Source: CAYSCZ01 sp051155775 (lineage in GTDB: Bacteria > Bacteroidota > Bacteroidia > Cytophagales > Cyclobacteriaceae). From it: 64,000 nt of DNA. Shown here piece after piece: positions 8,529 through 16,850 of this stretch. The position numbers were made by a program, and so were the translations under genes. The notes below the pieces were generated by a model, which did not search any database, had not been told where the DNA came from, and saw only the letters and a list, made by a program, of their open reading frames with translations. Positions within the stretch are counted from its first letter, which is position 1. Each line of letters begins with the position of its first letter. The stretch is taken from positions 1 through 64,000 of the forward strand of contig DAXETV010000010.1 of NCBI GenBank assembly GCA_051155775.1, read 5' to 3'.

Positions 8529-9359
8529 ATGATGAGAAATTACATACAACATCTTCTAGTTTTCATTGCATCTTGTATTATCATAATTGGATGTGATCAA
8601 TCAAAAAAAAATACCGCTGATACCTCAAGTGATCCTGATTTTGAGCAGCCGGCTGTAGTGGAAGAGGTTGAGAAAGAGTTTAATTATCCGGTTCCAACTG
8701 CGTATGAGGTAGCATCATTATTAAATGAAGTAGGAGCAACTTACGTTAGTGATATCACCAACCCAACCTCAAATGTTGAAAATTATGTAACACAATTTCA
8801 AATGGCAACCAATCTTGGGGTGTATGGTGCTGACCTAAGCTATGCAAGTACTTATGGCCAGGGCCAGGCTACTGTAGATTTTCTTGATGCTTCCAGGCAG
8901 TTAATTAACGATCTCAGTATCCAAACGGCCTTTAATTCAGATATGGCGAATAGGGTAGAATCTAATTTGGAAAATAAAGACTCTATCATAACTATCGTCA
9001 CTGAGTCGTTTTATGACACCTACCAATACTTAAATACAAATGGTCAGGAAAAAACTTCCTTATTAGTCATTGCAGGTAGTGTAATTGAAGGATTGTACAT
9101 TACTTGTGAATTAATAGTTTCCAGTGATTACAATGAGAAGTTTATGAGTGTTTTGGCCAAACAAAAAGAAACGGTTAAAAAGTCGGTCGAAATTCTGGAG
9201 AATTATTCAGATGATAAAAATGTAAATAGGATACTGCCAAAATTGAGATTCATTAGCATCGTTTATGATCAGCTGGGTGATAATGGTGAAATGACAAAAG
9301 GTCAATTTGGCGATATTTACCGAAGCGTAAAAGAGATGAGATCAGAAATCGTTGGTTAG
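8529..9359 (+). CDS. lipoprotein of unknown function
   Basis: A 276-residue protein whose N-terminus is a lipoprotein signal peptide with lipobox IIIGC (Cys22), so it should be lipid-anchored in the periplasm or outer membrane. The mature protein is helical and polar, with a segment resembling repeated helical bundles (ATYVSDITNP, YGADLSYASTYGQGQ). I do not assign a named family. It is followed after 41 bases by the TerB-ABCG gene on the same strand, so the two may be co-transcribed. A plausible job is an accessory lipoprotein to that transporter (inference from position only). Confidence 0.65.
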   Translation: MMRNYIQHLLVFIASCIIIIGCDQSKKNTADTSSDPDFEQPAVVEEVEKEFNYPVPTAYEVASLLNEVGATYVSDITNPTSNVENYVTQFQMATNLGVYGADLSYASTYGQGQATVDFLDASRQLINDLSIQTAFNSDMANRVESNLENKDSIITIVTESFYDTYQYLNTNGQEKTSLLVIAGSVIEGLYITCELIVSSDYNEKFMSVLAKQKETVKKSVEILENYSDDKNVNRILPKLRFISIVYDQLGDNGEMTKGQFGDIYRSVKEMRSEIVG

Positions 9360-9400
9360 TATCCGCTTGACAAAAAAAGCCTCAGGCATATAAGGCTAAT

Positions 9401-12400
9401 ATGAGCGAATCCATAATAAATGCGCTTGTGCAGCTATTTGCGATCATTGAAAGTGGAAAGGATGCACAAGATGTGGATTCGGGAGAATTAATAGTAAAAC
9501 CATATCTCAAAGGGATACTGAATGAGGAACTTACCAGAGAATACCTGGCGCTCTTCAATGATTACCTGCTTTTTTACCGCAATGAGGACTTTTCCAATGA
9601 AAATGATATTGGAGATCTTAGCATACATCCCACAACCATGCTGCAGGTTGCTAAAATTTGCAACCAATTAAATAATGAGTTATTAAAACACGACAGGATA
9701 TTTGTATTTCTCCAGCTTCTTGAGCTTATTAATGCAGACAACAAGGTTAGTGCAAAAGAGAACGAATTCATCAACCTGGTTGCACTGAATTTTAACCTTG
9801 ATTCAGGTGAAGTCAAAAATATACGTGCCTTCATGTTGGATAAAGACACCAAAGGCATAGATAAGAAGTTTGGTCTGCTGATTGACAGCCGGATGACCGA
9901 ATGGCCAAAAGAAGTGGCGGTTATGATGCGCAAGAGGTATGCAAAGGTTCCTGGCACAACAGATTTCAGACATATGTTTGTCAAGAACCTGTTTGGAAAA
10001 ATATTCGTGCTTTACATACCAAGCGTTGAGATGTTTGTATTTAAGTACAATGGACCGTTAAACATCTATCTGGAAGGAAATAAAATCCAAAAGAACAGGG
10101 CATACTTACTTAAGCCGGGATCGATCATTAAAGGTCCCAACATCCGGTCGATTTATGAGTCTGAGATAACCCACCAATTTCTTGACGAAAAAACAAAATA
10201 TAAATCTGTACTGATCGGAGAAAACCTGGAATTCCATTTCAAAAACAGCAAAAATGGTATCCAGAAGTTCAATTTTGCGGAAACATCGGGCCAGCTTATT
10301 GGTATCATGGGCGGAAGCGGTGTTGGGAAATCCACATTAATCAACCTTTTAAACGGAAAAATAAAACCAACCAATGGCAAGGTACATCTTAATGGTCATC
10401 CTATAGATATTGCAGCAAAGAAAGGCGTAATTGGTTACGTGCCCCAGGATGATATGCTTTTTGAGGAACTTAGCGTATACCAAAACCTTTATTATAACGC
10501 CAAGATTAGTTTTTCCGATTTCTCGGAAGAGCGATTGGAGCGAAAGGTAAATGAGATCGTTGAAACTTTTGATTTGATGGAGATCATTCATTTAAAGGTT
10601 GGTGATCCATTAAATAAGTCAATCAGTGGGGGGCAAAGAAAGCGACTAAATATTGCGCTTGAACTTATGAGGGAGCCTACCATACTGTTTGTTGATGAGC
10701 CCACCTCAGGCTTATCTTCCAATGATTCCGAAAAGGTGATGTGGCTTCTAAAAGAGATGACCAGAAAAGGTAAGCTTGTATTTGCCATTATTCATCAGCC
10801 TTATTCTGATATTTTTAAATTATTCGACAAACTTTGGATATTGGACAAAGGTGGTTATCCGATTTATAGTGGTAATCCTGTCGATGCTGTTGTTTACTTT
10901 AAGACCATGCGTACTCAGGTAAACGCAGCAGAAAGTGAATGCCCCCACTGTGGAAATGTAGTTCCTGAAATAATCCTGCAAATTATAGAGGCAAAACAGA
11001 TCGATGAGAAAGGGAACTACAAAAAGGAGCGCAGGGTATCTCCACAGGAGTGGTATGAAAAGTATAAAGAGAATATCGAATCCCAACTGACCAAGCCTTA
11101 TTATGAGGAGATATTGCCACCCAGTAATTTTAATATTCCTTCACCACTCCATCAATTTCGCATTTTTAGTAAACGAAATTTTTTATCTAAGCTGGCCAAT
11201 CGCCAATACATTATCATCAATCTATTGGAGGCTGCATTATTGGCGCTTATACTTTCGTTTTTATCAAAGTACTCATCAGGGGAAGTTTATACATTTTCTG
11301 ATAATAAGAACATCCCGGTGTTTTTATTTATGGCAGTGGTAGTCGCTTTATTTCTAGGTATGTCGGTGAGTGCTGAAGAAATATTTAAGGACAGGAAAAT
11401 TCTTGAAAGGGAATCCTTTCTTAATTTAAGTAAGTTAAGCTATATCAATTCAAAGATATTTTATCTTTTCTGCCTTTCGGCTTTCCAAAGTCTGTGCTTC
11501 GTTTTAATAGGAAATTATATCCTGGAGATTAAAGGGATGTTCTTCCATTACTGGCTGATACTATTTTCCACATCATGCGCCGCAAATTTGATTGGGTTGA
11601 ATATATCAGCATCCTTAAATTCAATCATCACCATATACATACTCATACCATTCATTCTCGTGCCCCAGCTATTACTCGGAGGGGCTTTAATACGATTTGA
11701 TGATCTGCATAAAAACTTTACCAACAAAATATATGTCCCTCTGATTGGTGACCTGATGATTTCTAGGTGGTCATATGAAGCACTGGCTGTTGTGCAGTTC
11801 AAGCGCAATGAATATCAAAAACACTTCTTTGATGTGGAGAAGGATATCAGCCGGGCCTCTTACTTGAGCGCTTACCTGATTCCATATCTAAAAAGTAGTC
11901 TCCGGAAAATCGGCAATGACCCGGAAAATTTAGGAGCCAGGCTAAACGCCATAAAGAAAGGATTTGAGGATATATCAAACTATTTTGGTTCTGATTCATA
12001 CCCGATTACAGAACTTTTTGACGTTAACAGATTTAATGCTGACGTAACAGATAGGGCAATTAATTTTTTAGAAAATAAGAGAGTAATCATTCAAAGAAAT
12101 TTCCAGGAATTTGTAGAGAAAAAGGATCAACGCTATGAATCGTTACTCGCAACGTATAGCCCTGAGATGATTAAGGCGATTAGGGTTGACTATCATAATA
12201 AATCGCTGGAGGATATGGTCCTCAATAAGAATGGAGTAGATAAGATATATGAGACGAAAAAACGGATAGTGCAAAAAAAAGATCCAATATATATGGAGCC
12301 TGATCATCCTTTGGGCAGGGCACATTTTTATGCTCCGGTAAAAAAGGTTGGTTCAGTAAAAGTGGACACCCTTTGGTTTAACATCATCGTCATATGGCTA

Positions 12401-12487
12401 ATAACCGGATTATTCTACATGACTTTATACTATGATTTTTTTAAAAGACTTGTCAGGTTTTTTACTTACAAAAAAAGAAAAGATTAG
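9401..12487 (+). CDS. ABCG-type ABC transporter (ATPase plus permease) with N-terminal TerB-like domain
   Basis: A 1028-residue single-chain ABC protein. Residues about 100-140 (LLELINADNKVSAKENEFI) are TerB-like. Residues 190-270 form a beta-rich linker resembling a small forkhead-associated or cyclic-repeat module (unassigned). The ATPase has Walker A GGSGVGKS (about 304-311), signature SGGQRKR (about 409), Walker B ILFVDEP (about 428) and H-loop HQP (about 465). A CPHC motif near residue 513 sits between ATPase and membrane part. Membrane helices lie at about 600-780, then a 200-residue soluble insertion, then a last helix near 990. The ATPase-then-permease order and signature are those of the ABCG/White family, usually exporters of lipophilic compounds. 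The substrate is unknown. Confidence 0.85.
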   Translation: MSESIINALVQLFAIIESGKDAQDVDSGELIVKPYLKGILNEELTREYLALFNDYLLFYRNEDFSNENDIGDLSIHPTTMLQVAKICNQLNNELLKHDRIFVFLQLLELINADNKVSAKENEFINLVALNFNLDSGEVKNIRAFMLDKDTKGIDKKFGLLIDSRMTEWPKEVAVMMRKRYAKVPGTTDFRHMFVKNLFGKIFVLYIPSVEMFVFKYNGPLNIYLEGNKIQKNRAYLLKPGSIIKGPNIRSIYESEITHQFLDEKTKYKSVLIGENLEFHFKNSKNGIQKFNFAETSGQLIGIMGGSGVGKSTLINLLNGKIKPTNGKVHLNGHPIDIAAKKGVIGYVPQDDMLFEELSVYQNLYYNAKISFSDFSEERLERKVNEIVETFDLMEIIHLKVGDPLNKSISGGQRKRLNIALELMREPTILFVDEPTSGLSSNDSEKVMWLLKEMTRKGKLVFAIIHQPYSDIFKLFDKLWILDKGGYPIYSGNPVDAVVYFKTMRTQVNAAESECPHCGNVVPEIILQIIEAKQIDEKGNYKKERRVSPQEWYEKYKENIESQLTKPYYEEILPPSNFNIPSPLHQFRIFSKRNFLSKLANRQYIIINLLEAALLALILSFLSKYSSGEVYTFSDNKNIPVFLFMAVVVALFLGMSVSAEEIFKDRKILERESFLNLSKLSYINSKIFYLFCLSAFQSLCFVLIGNYILEIKGMFFHYWLILFSTSCAANLIGLNISASLNSIITIYILIPFILVPQLLLGGALIRFDDLHKNFTNKIYVPLIGDLMISRWSYEALAVVQFKRNEYQKHFFDVEKDISRASYLSAYLIPYLKSSLRKIGNDPENLGARLNAIKKGFEDISNYFGSDSYPITELFDVNRFNADVTDRAINFLENKRVIIQRNFQEFVEKKDQRYESLLATYSPEMIKAIRVDYHNKSLEDMVLNKNGVDKIYETKKRIVQKKDPIYMEPDHPLGRAHFYAPVKKVGSVKVDTLWFNIIVIWLITGLFYMTLYYDFFKRLVRFFTYKKRKD

Positions 12488-12575
12488 TTCGCCTGTTCTT
12501 TCAAGGATTTGTTAATTCTTCAAAAATCAATTAAGACTTGAAAACGTTATTATTTATATTGCAAAATAAGAATTA

Positions 12576-13055
12576 ATGGCTATGCGACCTTTTTTTTATT
12601 CAACCATACTTGCTTTAGTATTATTTTTTTTGGTCAGTTGTGATGACAATACCAATGGTACTTTCCATCCGATCGAATTTTCCACTATTGTTAATGACAA
12701 GCTACCCCTGATTAATTCAATTACTGGGGACAGCCTTTGGGTTATTAATTCATCGGCAGAAGCAAGTATTTTCTCAAACAGATTTGATAGTCTGAACCTT
12801 TCTGCTATTGATTTTGATATGAATATGGCCATAGCATTTGTGTCTGGAATAAGTGGGGATAAAAATGATTCAACCATTGTGGTTAATGCAAGAATTGAAG
12901 AGATATTTATGGAAGATGAGAAGATCATTGTTTTGGCCCGACAATTTTTCACTCAACCGAAGCCTGCGAGTAACCACGCCATCCATATCGTTTCCCTCAA
13001 AAAATCCCATATGCCTATCCATATGTTAATTGAAGAGGTCCCAGATAAGGATTAA
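12576..13055 (+). CDS. lipoprotein with PrcB-like C-terminal domain
   Basis: A 159-residue protein with a lipoprotein signal sequence ending FFLVSC (Cys22). The mature part has a segment (SRFDSLNLSAIDFDMNMAIAFVSG, then alternating beta strands and a final HAIHIVSLKK) that resembles the PrcB C-terminal domain family of small secreted beta proteins; this is by eye and unproven. It may begin at the second ATG (third codon). It stands 88 bases after the ABCG gene on the same strand and could be part of that transcript. Confidence 0.55.
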   Translation: MAMRPFFYSTILALVLFFLVSCDDNTNGTFHPIEFSTIVNDKLPLINSITGDSLWVINSSAEASIFSNRFDSLNLSAIDFDMNMAIAFVSGISGDKNDSTIVVNARIEEIFMEDEKIIVLARQFFTQPKPASNHAIHIVSLKKSHMPIHMLIEEVPDKD

Positions 13056-13160
13056 TTAAAAAATACCCTGATCACGGGATTGATTCTTAAAATTATCTAC
13101 TGTTCATTTGATTCTTCGATCCAACTATGAAATAGGTGTATTGTTTTGTGTAAGGTAGGT

Positions 13161-13595
13161 TTACTTTGGTCCGGTATCAGATGATACCAGACCATTTTTA
13201 ACATTTTTGGCTAATACATAAATATTTTCAAACCCCATTTGCGTAAGCAGCATCCATGATTGGTGTAGTTTCATTTCATCAACACCATAAAGCACTTTAG
13301 CGTGCTCGTCTTGCCAGACTGATTGGTAATTATTATTCAGGAGCAGTGAAAATGGTATGTTTATAGCCTTTGGAAGATGATCACTTACAAATAGTTGCGG
13401 CTCCTTCAGGTCAATAATCACCGGTTTGGATAATCCTTTTAAATCATCTATCACATAAGATTGGGTTTTAATTTTACTTATCATCGCTTCGCCTGAATAC
13501 TTAATCCGACTTTTATCCATTTGACTGGTTAACAAAATGAGTATCCCAAAGAAAAAAACAATGATGAAACCCAGAATTTTTATATTTCTAGTCAT
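13161..13595 (-). CDS. membrane-anchored rhodanese-like domain without catalytic cysteine
   Basis: A 144-residue protein with an N-terminal membrane anchor (residues 7-24) and a periplasmic rhodanese-like domain (about 45-135: VIIDLKEPQLFVSDHLPKAINIP, then KVLYGVDE, then QMGFENIYVLAKNV). The rhodanese active-site loop normally holds a cysteine after the VLY strand; here it reads VLYGVDEMK and the protein has no cysteine at all, so sulfurtransferase activity is not expected. It is the last gene of the seven-gene Psr/YeeE operon, 12 bases after the second rhodanese-like gene. It may bind a sulfur carrier or serve a structural role (inference). Confidence 0.75.
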   Translation of the reverse strand: MTRNIKILGFIIVFFFGILILLTSQMDKSRIKYSGEAMISKIKTQSYVIDDLKGLSKPVIIDLKEPQLFVSDHLPKAINIPFSLLLNNNYQSVWQDEHAKVLYGVDEMKLHQSWMLLTQMGFENIYVLAKNVKNGLVSSDTGPK

Positions 13596-13607
13596 GATTA
13601 TAAAGTT

Positions 13608-14219
13608 TTAGCTACAACCACCTTGAACTTTCTTTTTCTTTTTTCTTTGTATGGGTATTATCGGGTTTATTTTAGCGGGTTTAATGGTTTTTTCAGAACC
13701 TGTAAAATATCTACTGGCCGCTGCTCTTTTTTCATATAAATCAAAAGCAGACTTAGGCGCTGAATTATCCGGGTATTTGGGATTGATTATCAGATTATTC
13801 CATGCTTCCAATCCTCCTGAAAGGATATAATTATTTTTATAGCCTTTTTGCCTGGTAATCATCCATACCTGGGTCGCTAACTGATCATCATCGCTATAGA
13901 GGATATTTTTCATCGCAATCTGATCAAAGTAAAAATTCTTATTGGGGGAGAAAATGCTATCCACTGGAATGTGAAGGGCTCCCGGCAGCAAATCATCTGG
14001 GCGTGTACCGGTTCTGACATCGATCAATTGCACGGAGGGGTCTTCATTTATTAATAAACCGGCCAATTCATCAGCAGTGATGTAATGCGATGACTTCAAT
14101 ATTTCCTGATGCAAAGCCTTTTCGTTTAATTCAAGAGCATTGTTCCTGGCATCAGGAAGCATGGCAGCTGTAGCTCCCAACCCTATAATAATTATTGATA
14201 AAACTATTCTTGCGTTCAT
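13608..14219 (-). CDS. exported rhodanese-like domain, Cys replaced by Ser, with penultimate cysteine
   Basis: A 203-residue protein with an N-terminal signal or anchor (residues 4-20) and a rhodanese-like domain at about 48-138 (VQLIDVRTGTRPDDLLPGALHIP; ILYSDDDQLATQVW; GYKNNYILSGGLEAW). The expected catalytic cysteine after ILY is serine. The only cysteine is the second-last residue, in a lysine-rich tail (KKKKKVQGGCS). A single cysteine at the penultimate position of a flexible tail recalls sulfur carriers such as DsrC, but the fold is different and the comparison is only an analogy. It lies 2 bases after the YeeE/YedE gene and is surely co-transcribed. Confidence 0.75.
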   Translation of the reverse strand: MNARIVLSIIIIGLGATAAMLPDARNNALELNEKALHQEILKSSHYITADELAGLLINEDPSVQLIDVRTGTRPDDLLPGALHIPVDSIFSPNKNFYFDQIAMKNILYSDDDQLATQVWMITRQKGYKNNYILSGGLEAWNNLIINPKYPDNSAPKSAFDLYEKRAAASRYFTGSEKTIKPAKINPIIPIQRKKKKKVQGGCS

Positions 14220-14221
14220 AG

Positions 14222-14824
14222 CTATATTTCTTTACTTATATCAGGTCTTTTGAATTTTTTCTCAGCCCATTCACCAAGCCAAAACATCATCACAGCAGCT
14301 ATTACAATGAACAAAACAAGAAAACCATCACTGATGCCAAGGGTGGTAGATAGCTTGATATCACCCATATAATTTTTTAGGTAAATGTTTTTCCACCAGT
14401 TATAAGTTTCCCCAAAAAGGAAAATTCCGATTAAGCTTCCTCCCAAATATGCCAGGGCGTCTTTTTTACCAATAGCTGCGGCACAAACACTCGTACCGGG
14501 GCAAAAACCACCCACAATGAAGCCTATGCCCATAATAACGCCTCCAATAATGGCAGACTCCACGAAATATTCATTCACATAAACAATAGACATATCAATC
14601 AATCCAAAATAATTCATGAATGTTAAACCCAACATACCAGTGATGGCAGCGGTGAAAAATACTTTAAGTACGGTTGTGTCATATCCATAGAACATTCCGG
14701 CCAGTTTACGGCTTGATGAAAATCCAGCCTGCTCCAGGGCAAATCCAAACCCAAGACCGATCAGGAAAGCAATGAGTAAATTAAACTCTTGTGAGATATT
14801 GTAAACAGGTATTATTGGTCCCAT
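14222..14824 (-). CDS. YeeE/YedE family sulfur transporter, C-terminal-type half
   Basis: A 200-residue inner-membrane protein of the YeeE/YedE (sulf_transp) family. Conserved landmarks are FGFALEQAGFSSSRKLAGMFYG near the start and GGFCPGTSVCAAAIG in the middle; the cysteine in GGFCPGT is the family's conserved sulfur-handling residue. In single-chain homologues such as TsuA the two half-modules are fused and carry thiosulfate. Here the halves are separate adjacent genes (14222 and 14827), 2 bases apart, so they probably form a heterodimer. The substrate is likely thiosulfate or a related sulfur compound (family knowledge plus context). Confidence 0.85.
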   Translation of the reverse strand: MGPIIPVYNISQEFNLLIAFLIGLGFGFALEQAGFSSSRKLAGMFYGYDTTVLKVFFTAAITGMLGLTFMNYFGLIDMSIVYVNEYFVESAIIGGVIMGIGFIVGGFCPGTSVCAAAIGKKDALAYLGGSLIGIFLFGETYNWWKNIYLKNYMGDIKLSTTLGISDGFLVLFIVIAAVMMFWLGEWAEKKFKRPDISKEI

Positions 14825-14826
14825 AA

Positions 14827-15360
14827 TTATATCCAGTTTTTTCTAAAGAAATAAGCAAATAAAAATGCGGTGCCAAAAATGGCCATCATGGTTACAAAAC
14901 CTGCCACAGAAAGTGTGGCCATGCCACTTAAAGCGGCTCCACTGGTGCAACCTCTACCAAACTGAGATCCAAATCCAAATAAGCCACCTCCAATAGCCGC
15001 CATAAACAATCTTTTGTTATTAGTAATTTTTGGAGATTTTTCTGTTTTCCAGCCCAATCTTCCCGCCAGTGCCCCTGAAATAAATCCACCTACCAAAACC
15101 CCCAACACCTGAAATACTAACCAGGATTTCATTGGACTTATATCATCATTGATATACTGAGCGTAAAAATTCGACTTAGAGGATCTGGTAGGGGCTACAG
15201 TACCCACACTGGTAACTACCACGCTTTTCATGGCTCCGCTGGCACCTAATCCCCTTCCTGTAAGATAAAAAGAGAATAGTAATACCAATCCAAGTAATAT
15301 GCCGGCCAGGTATGGGTTCATATACTTGGTGCTTCCTGTTATATAATTTTGATGTGACAT
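14827..15360 (-). CDS. YeeE/YedE family sulfur transporter, N-terminal-type half
   Basis: A 177-residue membrane protein with about four to five helices. It has the family motif FGRGCTSGAALSGMATLS, whose cysteine in GxGCTSG is the second conserved transporter cysteine. It pairs with the gene at 14222. A long periplasmic-side loop (SVGTVAPTRSSKSNFYAQYIND) lies between helices. Translated 9 bases after the PsrC-like subunit, it links sulfur transport directly to the molybdoenzyme. Confidence 0.85.
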   Translation of the reverse strand: MSHQNYITGSTKYMNPYLAGILLGLVLLFSFYLTGRGLGASGAMKSVVVTSVGTVAPTRSSKSNFYAQYINDDISPMKSWLVFQVLGVLVGGFISGALAGRLGWKTEKSPKITNNKRLFMAAIGGGLFGFGSQFGRGCTSGAALSGMATLSVAGFVTMMAIFGTAFLFAYFFRKNWI

Positions 15361-15369
15361 ATTTTAAAT

Positions 15370-16311
15370 TTAATAAAGATATCTGCTGGCTTGACCTGCA
15401 TAGACGATTATAAACCTTAGCATTACATTTCCAAAAAGTATTAACAATGCCGGAATATATACGGGTATTTTTTGGCCCTTTAATTCCAGAAACTCCAGAA
15501 TAGCCGGCACCACCATACCCAGAAACACTACAAAAATCCAAAAAGGCAGGGTATAGGTTCCGCCTAAAAACATCTTTGCAGCATCTATTTGCACTTCAGT
15601 ACTGGCTAAAAAACCCATGAACATGTGAATGATGAGGAATAATTCCAGACCAATGATCACAATATCAATTTTTGAGAATAATTTACGTTCAAAATTATCT
15701 TTAGTGAAAATGATGATCAATGCAGCACCTGCAGACAATCCTGATGCAAGGAATAATGGCCCCAGGATAGAAGTGTTCCACAATGGACGAGCGTTAAAGG
15801 CGGAAAGCAGTATGCCCGTATAAATTCCTAAAATCACGGAAAATATCACCATAACCCAGGCTAATTTTTTTCTTTGATGAGTAAATATTAACGTCAGCTT
15901 TTTCAGCCATTCATATTTCCAGTCCCACTTTGGGAAAACATCCTTCATATAGGTAGCTGCCCAGATAATGGAAAGGGGAGTAATGATTAAAAGTGTCCAT
16001 GCTCCCCAGGACATTGGTGATTCAAGCCTTATGGTAGTATATAAACGCCAAAAGAAAGGCTTATGATTAAGGTCCATAAATAAGGCGATTAATCCCAATA
16101 TCAATAATATTGGCGCCAACATCGGTGCTATTTTTATCGTTGCAAGAAATTTTTCTTCTTTCCCCTGCAGATAATAAAATGAAGCAAAGAACAGTATTCC
16201 CGCAGCGATGCCACCGACAAACAAATAAAATGGGATCTCCCAGTGCCAGATATTAAGCATCGGGTCTACCCGGTCATTCATTCTTCCACTTATGATTAAT
16301 TCTTCTTTCAT
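15370..16311 (-). CDS. NrfD/PsrC-type membrane subunit of molybdopterin oxidoreductase
   Basis: A 313-residue integral membrane protein with eight to nine helices, the size and pattern of PsrC/NrfD. Typical features are the N-terminal HWEIPFYLFVGGIAAG and the later PLFLASGLSAGAALI. In this family the subunit anchors the periplasmic molybdoenzyme and iron-sulfur subunit and exchanges electrons with the quinone pool. It is preceded in the operon by the iron-sulfur subunit, 5 bases away. Confidence 0.9.
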   Translation of the reverse strand: MKEELIISGRMNDRVDPMLNIWHWEIPFYLFVGGIAAGILFFASFYYLQGKEEKFLATIKIAPMLAPILLILGLIALFMDLNHKPFFWRLYTTIRLESPMSWGAWTLLIITPLSIIWAATYMKDVFPKWDWKYEWLKKLTLIFTHQRKKLAWVMVIFSVILGIYTGILLSAFNARPLWNTSILGPLFLASGLSAGAALIIIFTKDNFERKLFSKIDIVIIGLELFLIIHMFMGFLASTEVQIDAAKMFLGGTYTLPFWIFVVFLGMVVPAILEFLELKGQKIPVYIPALLILFGNVMLRFIIVYAGQASRYLY

Positions 16312-16316
16312 GATTT

Positions 16317-16850
16317 CTAGATTAGAAAATAAAGCTGAGGGTCAGTGCCGGCTTCAGTCTTCAATCGTTTATACTTTCTTTCTTTAATTTTTCTGGATAC
16401 ATCACTGTTGGGATCATCCAGGTTGCCGAAATAGAGGCATTTTGTTGGACATACTTCCACACATGCCGGCAGCTCCCCTTTTCTCACCTTGTGAATGCAA
16501 AAAGTACATTTGTCCACATGACCTTCTGGGTGGGGGTAGCGTGAATCATAAGGACAAGATGCAACGCAGGCGCCACAACCAATGCATGCATCTGCAGTAA
16601 CCAATACTACGCCTCCTTCTTCAATATGACTTGCACCTGTCGGGCAGCACCTGACACATGGGGAATTATCACAATGATGGCATCGCTCAGACCTGAATTC
16701 CATCGCAAGGCTGGGATAAATGCCGCTGGTTGCTTCCACTACCCACTCTCTGCAATACCCGTCAGGGACGTTGTTTTCCATTTGACAGGCAACCACACAA
16801 TCGCTACATCCTACACATTTGTTAGTATCAACAGCCATGGCATATCTCAT
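16317..16850 (-). CDS. 4Fe-4S electron-transfer subunit (PsrB-like)
   Basis: A 177-residue ferredoxin-like subunit with four cysteine clusters: CVGCSDCVVAC (from Cys12), CHHCDNSPCVRCCP, CIGCGACVASCPYD and a last CTFC plus CVEVCPTKC. This is the four-cluster arrangement of DmsB/PsrB/NrfC-type subunits that wire the molybdenum subunit to the membrane subunit. The start ATG overlaps the stop of the catalytic gene by 4 bases (16847-16850), so translation is coupled. Confidence 0.92.
   Translation of the reverse strand: MRYAMAVDTNKCVGCSDCVVACQMENNVPDGYCREWVVEATSGIYPSLAMEFRSERCHHCDNSPCVRCCPTGASHIEEGGVVLVTADACIGCGACVASCPYDSRYPHPEGHVDKCTFCIHKVRKGELPACVEVCPTKCLYFGNLDDPNSDVSRKIKERKYKRLKTEAGTDPQLYFLI

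Noticed and set aside
13060..13085. CCCGTGATCAGGG hairpin with T tract as terminator of the sulfur operon
   Set aside because: Only three G-C pairs hold the stem; too weak to claim.
15176..15541. Open frame opposite or across the YeeE/PsrC junction
   Set aside because: It overlaps two well-supported membrane genes in another frame and has no family resemblance.
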